NCBI GenBank assembly: GCA_035707105.1
Contig: DASSUI010000024.1
Coordinates: forward strand, 28,981 to 92,980
Direction: 5' to 3'
Length of the DNA: 64,000 nucleotides
Origin: JACDAN01 sp035707105
GTDB lineage: Bacteria > Actinomycetota > Thermoleophilia > Gaiellales > Gaiellaceae
Shown here: in pieces, positions 42,860 through 50,584 of the stretch
How the letters are laid out: every line of letters starts with the position of its first letter
How positions within the stretch are numbered: the stretch's first letter is position 1
Program-made: the position numbers and the translations under genes
Notes under the pieces: generated by a model
Told to the model about the DNA's origin: nothing
Databases searched by the model: none
Seen by the model: the letters and a program-made list of their open reading frames with translations, nothing else

Positions 42860-43301
42860 CGCGCACGAGCTGGAAGGGGAGGAGCGCGATGCAGGCCGCC
42901 TCGCGCGCCAGCAACCTCAAGGGGCGCGGCGCGTCGGCCCCCTCCACGCGAAGGCGGATCCCGCTGCCGCGGAGGGCCGCGCGCATCAGCGCCTCGACGC
43001 GAAGCCGGTGCCACGTCGAGGTCACGACGACGAGCTCACGTGCGCCGAGCTCCCTCGCCTTCCGCGCGACGTTGGCGGCGTTCTGCGCCGTCGAGCGCGA
43101 CTCGGCCTCGGGGATCAGCTCCACCTCGGGCCCGGCCCAGGCCGCGCGCATCAGCTCCGCCTCGGGGAAGCCCGAGAGGATGACGCCGGCGGCTTCTCGC
43201 GCGAGCTCGTGCGCCCGGGCGAGGCGCGCCGCGCAGATCGCATGGAGCTCGGCGTCGCCGCGGCGCGAGTAGCCGAGCACGGCCACGACGCGGTCGCTCA
43301 C
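42849..43301 (-). CDS. DUF218 / YdcF-like protein
   Basis: A 150-residue DUF218 domain, Rossmann-like: VVAVLGYSRRGDAELHAICAARL at the start, GVILSGFPEAELMRAAWAG, and the signature SRSTAQNAANVARKARELGARELVVVTSTWHRLR. Family members (SanA, ElyC, YdcF) act in envelope metabolism or bind SAM, mechanism unsettled. This one lacks a membrane anchor. GTG 43301 is in the stop of the glycosyltransferase gene. It is the last gene of a four-gene operon. Confidence 0.85.
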   Translation of the reverse strand: MSDRVVAVLGYSRRGDAELHAICAARLARAHELAREAAGVILSGFPEAELMRAAWAGPEVELIPEAESRSTAQNAANVARKARELGARELVVVTSTWHRLRVEALMRAALRGSGIRLRVEGADAPRPLRLLAREAACIALLPFQLVRATR

Positions 43302-44023
43302 GAACGGCGGCGGCGGAGGACCTCGGCCGTGATGAGCGTGCCGGCGACGGTGAGGACGAGCACGAGCGCCTTCTTCCCCTGCAGCTTCGACTCGCCGGTC
43401 TCGCGGTCGCGCATCTCGACCGGCATCTCGTCGACGCTGAGTCCCTCGTCGTGGAGGCGGAGGACCGCCTCGACCTCCGGGGCGCCGCTCGAGTACGGTC
43501 GGGCGAGGATCGGCATCGCGCGGGCGTTCACCGCGTACATCCCGCTTGTCGCGTCGTGGAACGGACGATCGAGGACGATCTCGATCGAGCGGCGGAGCAG
43601 GCCGGTGCCGAGGCGGCGCGCCGGCGAGGTCGTGTACCGCTCGCGCGAGAAGCCGTTCCCGCTCGCCGTCGCGTACCTCGAGCCGACGGCGACGTCGCAC
43701 CTTCCGGACCGCACGGCCTCCAGGAGCTTCCGCAGCTCGGCCACCGGATGCTGGCCGTCGGCGTCCACACGCCCGCAGTACGCGTAGCCGTGTTCGGCCG
43801 CGTAGCCGTAGCCGGCCGCGATGGCCGCCCGGAGACCGCGGTTCTCCTCGAACGACAGGACCTCGGCTCCCTGCTCGCGGGCGAGGTGGACCGTCCGGTC
43901 CGTGGAGCCGTCGTCGACGACGAGGATGTCGGCGTCGGGGAGCTCCCGGCGCAGCTCGTGGAGCACACCGGGCAGGCTCTGCTCCTCGTTCCACGCGGGG
44001 ACGAAGACCAGCGTGTCGCTCAC
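43298..44023 (-). CDS. glycosyltransferase family 2 (polyprenyl-phosphate type)
   Basis: A 241-residue GT-A fold: LVFVPAWNEEQSLPGVL, VVDDGSTDRTVHLA (about 36-49), NRGLRAAIAAGYGYA, the metal-binding DADGQHP and GSRY. It resembles dolichol/undecaprenyl-phosphate mannosyltransferases, and ends with a hydrophobic stretch that may tether it. Starts at GTG 44023 within the rhodanese stop. It may transfer a sugar to a polyprenyl carrier; acceptor and donor are not evident. Confidence 0.9.
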   Translation of the reverse strand: MSDTLVFVPAWNEEQSLPGVLHELRRELPDADILVVDDGSTDRTVHLAREQGAEVLSFEENRGLRAAIAAGYGYAAEHGYAYCGRVDADGQHPVAELRKLLEAVRSGRCDVAVGSRYATASGNGFSRERYTTSPARRLGTGLLRRSIEIVLDRPFHDATSGMYAVNARAMPILARPYSSGAPEVEAVLRLHDEGLSVDEMPVEMRDRETGESKLQGKKALVLVLTVAGTLITAEVLRRRRS

Positions 44024-44358
44024 GCGCCGCCCCGTTCCAGAGGCAGCCCCGCCTTGACCCAGCCGGTCTTGCCCTCCGCGTAGTGGCGGACGTTCCGGTA
44101 GCCGAGCTGCGCCAGCCGCTCCCCCACCCGCACAGAGCTGTCGCACTCGAGGTCGACGCAGTAGACGACGACCTCCGTGTCCAGGTCGGGGATCTGGCGC
44201 GGCGCGCGCTCGTCGACCCACTCGAGCGGGAGGTTGACGGCGCCCGGCAGGCGAGACCGCGCGTACGACATGGGGGCCAGCGCGTCGACGAGGACGAAGT
44301 CGTCGCCGGCGTCGAGCTTGGCCCGCAGCTCGTCGAGCGTGATCGTCGGGAGCGTCAT
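44020..44358 (-). CDS. rhodanese-like protein
   Basis: A 112-residue single rhodanese domain: ITLDELRAKL, DALAPMSYARSRLPGAVNLPLEWVDERA, and the active loop VYCVDLECDSSVRVGERLAQLGY with the Cys in position to carry persulfide. The active-site loop reads CVDLECDS instead of the common CxxGxRS. ATG 44358 overlaps the aminotransferase stop (ATGA). Sits between aminotransferase and glycosyltransferase; sulfur transfer in that pathway is possible. Confidence 0.88.
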   Translation of the reverse strand: MTLPTITLDELRAKLDAGDDFVLVDALAPMSYARSRLPGAVNLPLEWVDERAPRQIPDLDTEVVVYCVDLECDSSVRVGERLAQLGYRNVRHYAEGKTGWVKAGLPLERGGA

Positions 44359-45707
44359 CGCGGCAAGCTTGCCTGAGCGAGCTCGGCGGTGGCCTCCGCG
44401 AAGACCGCCGTGTGGGCGTCCACGTCCTCCTCGGTCGTGGCCGGGGACATCAGCGCCATGTTGTGGAACGGCGTCATCAGGATCCCGCGGTTGAGCATGT
44501 AGAGATGGAGGAGGCGGTCGAGCGCGGGGTCGCCGCCTGCCGCCGCCTCGCTGCCGTTCCTGGGGCGCTCCGGCCGGAACAGGTACTCGACGCGGCACCC
44601 GAGGCGCGTGACCTGCCAGGGAAGGCGGTGCGCGTCGATCGTCTCGGCCACGCCGGCCTCGAACCGCTCGCCCAGGTAGATCATCCGCTCGAACGCCTCG
44701 TCGGTCAGCACCTCCTCCAGCGTCGCCCGCACGGCGGCGAGGGAGAGGACGTTCCCGGCCGCCGTCCCTCCGATCCCGCCGACGTCGGCGCGCTCCTCGG
44801 TAGGCAGGATCGCCTCCAGCCTCCCGGCGACGTCCGCCGAGAAGCCGTACGCAGCGGCCGGGATCCCGCCGCCTATCGGCTTCCCGATCGTGAGGAGGTC
44901 CGGCTCGAGCCCGTGCGCCGCCGTGTAGCCGCCGGGGCCGGCGCAGATCGTGTGCGTCTCGTCCACGATCAGGACCGTCTCCGTTCGACGGGTCAGCTCC
45001 CGGAGCGTGTCGTGGAAGCCGGGCTCCGGGAGCACGATCCCGATGTTCGTCAGCGCCGGCTCGGTCAGGACGCAGGCGACCTCGCCGTGCGAGAGCTCGC
45101 GCTCGAGAGCATCAGGGTCGTTCCACTCGACGACACGGGTGGTCTCCTCGAGCGGCACCGGCTTGCCGACGCTGCCCTCGCGCTCGACGACGCGGCCGTC
45201 GTGGAGCGTCGCGAAGGTCTCGTCGACCGTGCCGTGGTAGCACCAGTTGAAGACGAGGATCTTCGGACGGCCGGTCGCCTCGCGGGCGAGCCTGATCGCG
45301 AATCGGTTCGCGTCGGTCGCCGTGAGCGCGAACTGCCACTGCGGCAGGCCGAAGCGGCGGGCGAGCTCTCGGCCGACGGCGAGTGCGTCCTCGCTCGGGA
45401 GCATCAGCGTGATCCCGCGCCGCGCCTGCGCGCTGACCGCCCGGACCGTGGGCTCGGGCGAGTGCCCGGTCATCGCCGCCGTGTCGCCCAGGCAGAAGTC
45501 GACGTACTCGCGCCCGTCCACGTCGCGGAAGCGCGCGCCGGACGCGTCGGCCGCGAAGACGGGGAATCCTCCCGCCCAGCGGACCATCCACGGCATCGGG
45601 ACGCCCTGGAAGAGCGGGCCTCGCGCCTCCCGTGCCAGGGCGAGCGATCGCGGGTGCTCGCGCTCGAAGCGCTCGAGCTCCCTTGCCAGCAGCCGGTCGG
45701 TCTCCAC
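44355..45707 (-). CDS. class III PLP aminotransferase (glutamate-1-semialdehyde/ornithine-like group)
   Basis: A 450-residue aminotransferase starting at GTG 45707. DVDGREYVDFCLGDTAAMTGHSP, FNWCYHGTVDET, VLIVDETHTICAGPGGY and the PLP lysine in LTIGKPIGGG. It keeps the GSA-aminotransferase-like layout, but has an N-terminal extension and an altered motif (DETHT for DEVMT). As heme synthesis would need hemL, other amino-sugar or omega-amino acid roles are likely; the coupled rhodanese, glycosyltransferase and DUF218 genes hint at an envelope pathway. Divergent from rtcB. Confidence 0.85.
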   Translation of the reverse strand: METDRLLARELERFEREHPRSLALAREARGPLFQGVPMPWMVRWAGGFPVFAADASGARFRDVDGREYVDFCLGDTAAMTGHSPEPTVRAVSAQARRGITLMLPSEDALAVGRELARRFGLPQWQFALTATDANRFAIRLAREATGRPKILVFNWCYHGTVDETFATLHDGRVVEREGSVGKPVPLEETTRVVEWNDPDALERELSHGEVACVLTEPALTNIGIVLPEPGFHDTLRELTRRTETVLIVDETHTICAGPGGYTAAHGLEPDLLTIGKPIGGGIPAAAYGFSADVAGRLEAILPTEERADVGGIGGTAAGNVLSLAAVRATLEEVLTDEAFERMIYLGERFEAGVAETIDAHRLPWQVTRLGCRVEYLFRPERPRNGSEAAAGGDPALDRLLHLYMLNRGILMTPFHNMALMSPATTEEDVDAHTAVFAEATAELAQASLPR

Positions 45708-45753
45708 GGCGCTAGTCAACCACCGCGCACCGCCTGCTATCGATAAGACGACG

Positions 45754-46983
45754 GTGAACATCAAGACCTTCGGTCCGGTCGACGAGCGGAGCCTCCAGCA
45801 GCTCGAGCGCTGCATGCGGGCCGGCGACGCGGAGTTCGGCGTCCTGTGCGCCGACCACCATCCGGGCTACAGCCAGCCGATCGGCGGCGGGATCGCGTAC
45901 GAGGGTTACGTTTCCCCGTCGGGCGTCGGCTACGACATCGGGTGCGGCAACAAAGCGGCCCGGACGGAGTTGACGCGCGCCGACCTGGAGGAGCGGGGAG
46001 GCGTCGAGAAGCTCATGGCGGAGATCACGCGCCGGATCTCCTTCGGGATGGGCGTTCCCGCGCAGGAGCGGGTCGAGCATCCCGTGCTCGACGAGATCCG
46101 CCGGGCGGACTTCGAGCCGCAGCGGAGGCTCCACAAGCTCGCGGTCGAGCAGCTCGGCACCGTCGGCTCGGGCAACCACTACGTGAACCTGATGGAGGAC
46201 GAGGAGGGCCGGATCTGGGTCGGCGTCCACTTCGGCTCGCGCGGCTTCGGGCACCGCACGGCGTCGGGCTTCCTCGCGCTCGCGAAGGGGCTGCCGTTCG
46301 AGGGGAAGGCGCGCGAGGGCGAGATGGACTCGCCGCCCGTGCTCCTCGAGGTCGACTCCGACCTCGGCCAGGCGTACATCTCGGCGATGCAGCTGGCCGG
46401 GGAGTACGCCCACGCGGGGCGGGACGTCGTCGTCGCCAAGGTGCTCGAGATCCTCGGCGCGGATCCGACGTATGAGGTCCACAACCACCACAACTTCGCC
46501 TGGCGGGAGGAGCATTTCGGCCGTCCGTTCTGGGTGATCCGGAAGGGCTGCACGCCGGCCCGGCCTGGACAGGAGGGGTTCGTGGGCGGCTCCATGGGCG
46601 ACGAGTCGGTGATCCTCGAAGGGGTGGACGGCCCCGACGCGGTGGACTCGCTCTACTCCACGGTGCACGGCGCGGGCCGCGTGATGAGCCGGTCGCAGGC
46701 GGCCGGCCGGTTTCGGCGCCGCACGATCCGGCGGGATGGGAAGAAGGTGCGCGTCGAGCAACAGGTCAGGCCGGGCCTCGTCGACTGGCCGGCCGTCCAG
46801 CGGCGGCTGCGGGAGCAGGGAATCGTGCTCGTCGGCGGTGGGGCAGACGAGGCGCCCGAGGTCTACAAGCGCCTGCCAGACGTCCTCGCCGCCCACGGCC
46901 CGACCGTGCGCGTGAAGCACCGGCTCAGGCCGCTCGGCGTGGCGATGGCCGGCCGGGACGTGTACGACCCGTACAAGGACTAG
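45754..46983 (+). CDS. rtcB: RtcB-family RNA-splicing ligase
   Basis: Joins 2',3'-cyclic phosphate RNA ends to 5'-OH using GTP and Mn(II). The 409-residue protein shows the metal Cys in DIGCGNKAA (about 68), SGNHYVNL, HFGSRGFGH, HNHHNFAW and the guanylylated-His motif HGAGR near the end of the first third of the C-terminal half. GTG 45754 is the only start ahead of the conserved N-terminus. No archease gene is adjacent, so the protein may turn over slowly or act with a distant activator. Role in tRNA or rRNA repair is inferred from family. Confidence 0.92.
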   Translation: MNIKTFGPVDERSLQQLERCMRAGDAEFGVLCADHHPGYSQPIGGGIAYEGYVSPSGVGYDIGCGNKAARTELTRADLEERGGVEKLMAEITRRISFGMGVPAQERVEHPVLDEIRRADFEPQRRLHKLAVEQLGTVGSGNHYVNLMEDEEGRIWVGVHFGSRGFGHRTASGFLALAKGLPFEGKAREGEMDSPPVLLEVDSDLGQAYISAMQLAGEYAHAGRDVVVAKVLEILGADPTYEVHNHHNFAWREEHFGRPFWVIRKGCTPARPGQEGFVGGSMGDESVILEGVDGPDAVDSLYSTVHGAGRVMSRSQAAGRFRRRTIRRDGKKVRVEQQVRPGLVDWPAVQRRLREQGIVLVGGGADEAPEVYKRLPDVLAAHGPTVRVKHRLRPLGVAMAGRDVYDPYKD

Positions 46984-46992
46984 TGGTCGGCG

Positions 46993-47577
46993 CTAGCGGC
47001 GCACGGCGCGGCGCGTCACCTCGACCGCGATCGCGACGCCCGCCGCTAGGGCGAACGCGACGGCGACGGCGAGCAGCGGACGCTCGTGGAAGATGCGCCC
47101 GCCGAAGTAGCCGAGGAGCACCGCGTAGAGCGCCCAGAAGGCGGCCGCGACGGCGGTGAAGAACGCGAACTTGAGGTAGTGGAAGCCGGTGAGCCCGCTC
47201 GTGAAGGTCGCTCCGGTCCGTCCGCCCGGAACGAACCGGGCGACGACGAGGATCAGCCCGCCGCGCCGGCGAAGCTGGCCGCACGACCAGCGAACGACGC
47301 GGCGGCCGTACGGCCCGTCGAAGAAGCGGCGCTGCGCCGGCCGCCCGCCGTAGCGCCCGAGCGCGTACGAGACGGAATCGCCGGAGAACGCCCCGGCCGC
47401 GGCGGCGGCGAGTACGGCGGGAAGCGCGATCTCCGGCTCGATGGCCGCGAGGACGCCGGCCAGGATGGCCGCGGACTCGCTCGGGAACGCCGGGAAGACG
47501 GCGTCTCCGGCCGCGATCCCGAACAGGACGAGATACGCGACCGGCGGCTGGGCGAGCAGGTCGTAGAGCGCCTCCAC
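46993..47577 (-). CDS. DedA-family membrane protein
   Basis: A 194-residue polytopic protein of the DedA/SNARE-associated family, which moves undecaprenyl-phosphate or other lipids across the membrane. Conserved blocks: GDAVFPAFPSESAAILAG, the internal GDSVSYALGRYGGR and VARFVPGGRTGATFTSGLTG with the family's FxRFxPGxR Arg. Starts at GTG 47577, tail to tail with rtcB. Length is normal. Confidence 0.9.
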   Translation of the reverse strand: MEALYDLLAQPPVAYLVLFGIAAGDAVFPAFPSESAAILAGVLAAIEPEIALPAVLAAAAAGAFSGDSVSYALGRYGGRPAQRRFFDGPYGRRVVRWSCGQLRRRGGLILVVARFVPGGRTGATFTSGLTGFHYLKFAFFTAVAAAFWALYAVLLGYFGGRIFHERPLLAVAVAFALAAGVAIAVEVTRRAVRR

Positions 47578-47617
47578 GCCCCCAGGATTGCAGCCGTGTA
47601 CGCCTCGGCGTCGAGGT

Positions 47618-48082
47618 CTAGTCGGGCTTGCCGGCCATTGCCCACACGGCGACGAGGTACGCGGCCAGCAGGACGAGCGACAAGACCAGCGTGGTGCGAA
47701 GCAGGCCGGAGCCCTTGCCGGAGCGCAGGCGGTAGACGCCGACGCCGCCCACGACGAGTGACGCAGCGAGCACGAGCCCGCCGAGGTCGGCGGCCGCGAA
47801 CCCGATTCCGAGCCAGGCCGGCTGGACGTCCTCGGGCAGCTTGTCCCAGCCCTGCTCCGAGTTGATCCAGTCGGCGCCGATCCGCATCAGCACCCAGCCG
47901 GGCAGCGAGACCGCGAGCAGCGACCAGTACCCGAGTCGCAACCACCGGCCGTCTCTGCGGGCGAATGCCAGGGCGGCCGCGCCGGTGAAGAGCCCGCCGA
48001 CCAGCGTCATCGCGCCGAGGACGTGGAGGAACAGTGGCAGGTTCTGGTCGTCGGCCCGAACGGTCGCGAAGAGCGTGCTCAT
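47618..48082 (-). CDS. DUF2269-like membrane protein
   Basis: A 154-residue, four-helix membrane protein (about 17-35, 50-68, 88-110 and 125-148), with an N-terminal LPLFLHVLGAMTLVGGLFTGAA that resembles its upstream neighbour's LALHVLSAFLVVAGLVLFW. The two are probably paralogues and form one membrane complex. ATG 48082 overlaps the previous stop (ATGA). No function known. Confidence 0.75.
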   Translation of the reverse strand: MSTLFATVRADDQNLPLFLHVLGAMTLVGGLFTGAAALAFARRDGRWLRLGYWSLLAVSLPGWVLMRIGADWINSEQGWDKLPEDVQPAWLGIGFAAADLGGLVLAASLVVGGVGVYRLRSGKGSGLLRTTLVLSLVLLAAYLVAVWAMAGKPD

Positions 48083-48558
48083 GCGCCCGGCTTCCAGATC
48101 ATGTCGGCGAGGATCAGGAGCACGACGAGGGACGCGAGCGCCTGAAGGACGACTCCGCTTGACGCCCGGTTGAGGGCGAGGAGCTCTGCGTCGGGCCCGC
48201 TCCGCCCGGCGGCGCGCAGCTCCTGCGCCTTCCGTACGCCTGCGCCGTAGGCGAGGCTCGTGCGCCGCCCGATCGCCCCCGCGACGAGCCACAGGACGAT
48301 CGCGGCGACGATCCACGGGTCCCAGAGCTCGTAGCCGCCGACCGAGAACGCGAGCCAGATCCCGATGGCGATCGTCCCGCCCATGCCGACGCCGATCGCG
48401 GCGTCGGCGAGCTTCGTCAGCGGCCCCAGGGCCAGCGTGCTCTCCGCCGTCTCCGCTCGCCGGACCGCGAGGACGAGCAGCCAGAACAGGACGAGCCCGG
48501 CGACGACGAGGAACGCGCTCAGGACGTGGAGCGCGAGCATCCAGTCGTCGAAGCTCAT
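48079..48558 (-). CDS. DUF2269-like membrane protein, partner
   Basis: A 159-residue membrane protein with helices at about 8-30, 47-70, 80-95 and 132-152. The first helix has the HVLSAFLVVAG pattern of DUF2269 proteins, in which a His near the membrane may hold a cofactor, by family analogy only. It is the first of a coupled pair. The upstream small gene ends just before it. Confidence 0.75.
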   Translation of the reverse strand: MSFDDWMLALHVLSAFLVVAGLVLFWLLVLAVRRAETAESTLALGPLTKLADAAIGVGMGGTIAIGIWLAFSVGGYELWDPWIVAAIVLWLVAGAIGRRTSLAYGAGVRKAQELRAAGRSGPDAELLALNRASSGVVLQALASLVVLLILADMIWKPGA

Positions 48559-48564
48559 GCGGGC

Positions 48565-48711
48565 CTAGCGACGGGCGTGGTTCGCGCCCAGGTCGAGCGC
48601 GAGCGCGAGGAGCAACCAGCCGGCCCAGAAGTTCACCGGCGCGAACGTGAGCGGCTCGTTGTCGCCGACCGAGTTCCAGACGAGCCAGACGATGAACCAG
48701 AGGAGCGTCAC
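48565..48711 (-). CDS. tiny two-helix membrane protein
   Basis: A 48-residue frame from GTG 48711: helix one VTLLWFIVWLVWNSVGD, a short loop EPLTFAPVNFWAG, helix two LLLALALDLGANHA. The hydrophobicity pattern is that of a real small membrane protein. It lies in front of the two DUF2269-like genes and may be an accessory subunit. No ribosome site is evident. Confidence 0.5.
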   Translation of the reverse strand: MTLLWFIVWLVWNSVGDNEPLTFAPVNFWAGWLLLALALDLGANHARR

Positions 48712-48771
48712 GGCTTGCGACCATATCGCGTCCCCCGCCGCGTCATGCCGGGGAGCCCGCGGTTCCGCCGC

Positions 48772-48811
48772 GGGAAAGCCCCAGGCGAGATCCGGGGAGG
48801 CGCGGATGCTC
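48772..48811 (+). promoter_or_regulatory. bipartite element upstream of usp gene
   Basis: GGGAAAGCCCCAG (48772-48784), exactly 19 bases, then GGATGCTC (48804-48811), ending 50 bp before the universal stress protein ATG. It is a variant of the motif AAGCCGCAT-N19-GGATGGCG found upstream of two other genes of this region. Confidence 0.5.
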
Positions 48812-48861
48812 CCAGTCCGTGCTGCGTCGATGCTGGGGTCGGCAAACCAAGGAGGCCTGTC

Positions 48862-49302
48862 ATGAGACGCATCGTCATCGCCACCGACGGAAGCAGCGGC
48901 GCCAGGGACGCGCTCGAGCAGGGATACGGGCTCGCCGCCGACCTCGATGCCGACGTGTCCGTCGTCTACGTCCGCCATGCACCGTCGGGGTTCCTCGGCG
49001 CGCCGTACTACCAGGACGTCGTCACCGACGAGGCGCAGCACGCGCGCGGCGTGATCGCCGACGCGAAGCTCTACGCGACGCACTACGACGTCGAGCCGGA
49101 CTACGAGGTCCTGGAGGGAGATCCCGCAGAGGCGATCCTCGACTTCGCGCAGGCCCGCGACGCGGACTTCATCGTCGTGGGATCCCGCGGACTGGGTCGG
49201 GTCGCCGGCGCATTGCTCGGAAGCGTCTCGAAGGAGATCGTCCAGCGGGCCGATCGGCCGGTGCTCGTCGCCAAGGCGCCTGCCGCGGTGGCCGTTCGGT
49301 AG
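48862..49302 (+). CDS. universal stress protein (UspA domain)
   Basis: A 146-residue USP: IVIATDGSSGARDALEQGYGLA at the start, and the ATP-binding VGSRGLGRVAGALLGSVSKEIVQRADRPVLV (G-x2-G-x9-G-S). ATG 48862 follows AAGGAGG by seven bases. ATP-binding USPs in mycobacterial dormancy respond to low oxygen, and this gene carries the shared upstream element. A second USP gene is at 63.1 kb. Confidence 0.92.
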   Translation: MRRIVIATDGSSGARDALEQGYGLAADLDADVSVVYVRHAPSGFLGAPYYQDVVTDEAQHARGVIADAKLYATHYDVEPDYEVLEGDPAEAILDFAQARDADFIVVGSRGLGRVAGALLGSVSKEIVQRADRPVLVAKAPAAVAVR

Positions 49303-49303
49303 T

Positions 49304-49339
49304 AAGCCGCATGGGACACCGGCGTCGGTACGGATGGCG
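49304..49339 (+). promoter_or_regulatory. bipartite element upstream of flavoprotein gene
   Basis: AAGCCGCAT (49304-49312), 19 bases, GGATGGCG (49332-49339), ending 30 bp before ATG 49369. All 17 defined bases and the spacing agree with the copy upstream of the P-type ATPase gene at 58.9 kb. Confidence 0.6.
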
Positions 49340-49368
49340 AAGGATTCCGGCGAAGCCACCCTTCGGGC

Positions 49369-50577
49369 ATGGATCGTCCTGAGCCGCTTCGGGTCCTGAT
49401 CGCCGGGGCCGGCGTCGCCGGCTTCGAGGCGACCCTCGCGCTCCGTGCGCTCGCGGAGGATCGCGTCGACATCGAGCTGCTCGCGCCGGACGACGACTTC
49501 GTCTACCGCCCGATGTCCGTCGCGGAGCCGTTCCGCAAGGGCGAGATGCGGCAGTTCCCGGTCTCCCGGCTGGCGTCGCTCGCCGGCGCGCGCCTCGTGC
49601 CCGGGACGCTCGCCGGCGCGGATCTCGCGCGGCGGGTCGTGAAGACGGCTGACGAACGGGAGCTCTCCTGGGACGTTCTTCTGCTGGCCGTCGGTGCGCG
49701 TATGCGCGAGGGGGTCCCCGGCGGCCTGACCTTCCGGGGCCCGGACGACCGTCAGGACCTCTCCGAGCTGATCGAGGAGGCTGCGACGGGCCAGGCCGGG
49801 TCGATCACGTTCGCGCTGCCGACGCTCGCCGCCTGGCCGCTGCCCCTCTACGAGCTCGCCCTGATGGCGAAGGCGGAGCTCGAGGACCGCGGCGCGATGC
49901 ACGTCGAGATCGAGGTCGTGACGCCCGAGAGCCAGCCGCTCGCGATCTTCGGCCGGCAGGCCTCCGAGTCGGTCGGGGCGCTCCTCGAGTCGCGCGGGAT
50001 CACCGTCAGGACGCACACGACGCCCGCCGTCTTCCGTGACGGCGCCCTCGTCGTCGTGCCCGGCCGCGCGCTCCGGACGCAGCGGGTCGTCTCCGTCCCC
50101 GTGCCCGAAGGCCGCCGGATCCCGGGGATCCCCCAGAACGGCCGCGGCTTCGTCCGGGCCGACGAGCACGGCCGCGTCGACGGGCGCGACGACCTCTTCG
50201 CCGCCGGCGACATGACGGCGTTCCCGATCAAGCAGGGCGGGATCGCCGCTCAGCAGGCCGACGCCGCCGCCGAGTCGATCGCGGTGCTCGCCGGCGTGGA
50301 GCTCGAGCCCGAGCCGTTCAGGCCGGTGCTGCGAGGGCTCCTCCTGACCGGCATGAGCCCTCGCTTCCTGCGGGCCGGCGTCCTGGACGACACGTCCACG
50401 GTGGACATGGAGCCGCTGTGGTGGCCTCCCGGCAAGATCGCCGGCAAGTACCTCGCCCCCTTCCTCGCGCAGCACATCGGGTTTTCCTCGGAGCCGCCGC
50501 CGGAGCTCCTGACCGCGGGAAGCAGCAAGGTCGACGTGGAGCTCGACCGCGCCGGCGGCGCCTGGGTGCAAAGCTAG
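49369..50577 (+). CDS. FAD-dependent NAD(P)H or sulfide dehydrogenase-like oxidoreductase
   Basis: A 402-residue protein of the NDH-2/sulfide:quinone reductase group: FAD motif IAGAGVAGFEATLALRALAE (about 10-29), YRPMSVAEPF, FALPTLAAWPLPLYEL, the second FAD motif LFAAGDMTAFPIKQGGIAAQQADAAA (about 280) and a C-terminal amphipathic end. Typical SQR Cys pairs are not visible, so a respiratory NAD(P)H-quinone or related role is more likely. It is eight bases from the acyl-CoA synthetase gene, so they are co-transcribed. Confidence 0.85.
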   Translation: MDRPEPLRVLIAGAGVAGFEATLALRALAEDRVDIELLAPDDDFVYRPMSVAEPFRKGEMRQFPVSRLASLAGARLVPGTLAGADLARRVVKTADERELSWDVLLLAVGARMREGVPGGLTFRGPDDRQDLSELIEEAATGQAGSITFALPTLAAWPLPLYELALMAKAELEDRGAMHVEIEVVTPESQPLAIFGRQASESVGALLESRGITVRTHTTPAVFRDGALVVVPGRALRTQRVVSVPVPEGRRIPGIPQNGRGFVRADEHGRVDGRDDLFAAGDMTAFPIKQGGIAAQQADAAAESIAVLAGVELEPEPFRPVLRGLLLTGMSPRFLRAGVLDDTSTVDMEPLWWPPGKIAGKYLAPFLAQHIGFSSEPPPELLTAGSSKVDVELDRAGGAWVQS

Positions 50578-50584
50578 GGCCGAC

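Noticed and set aside
49304..49339. Interpretation of the bipartite element as a classical DosR box
   Set aside because: DosR sites are 20-bp palindromes with GGGAC-type arms; this element is not palindromic and has a 19-bp gap.
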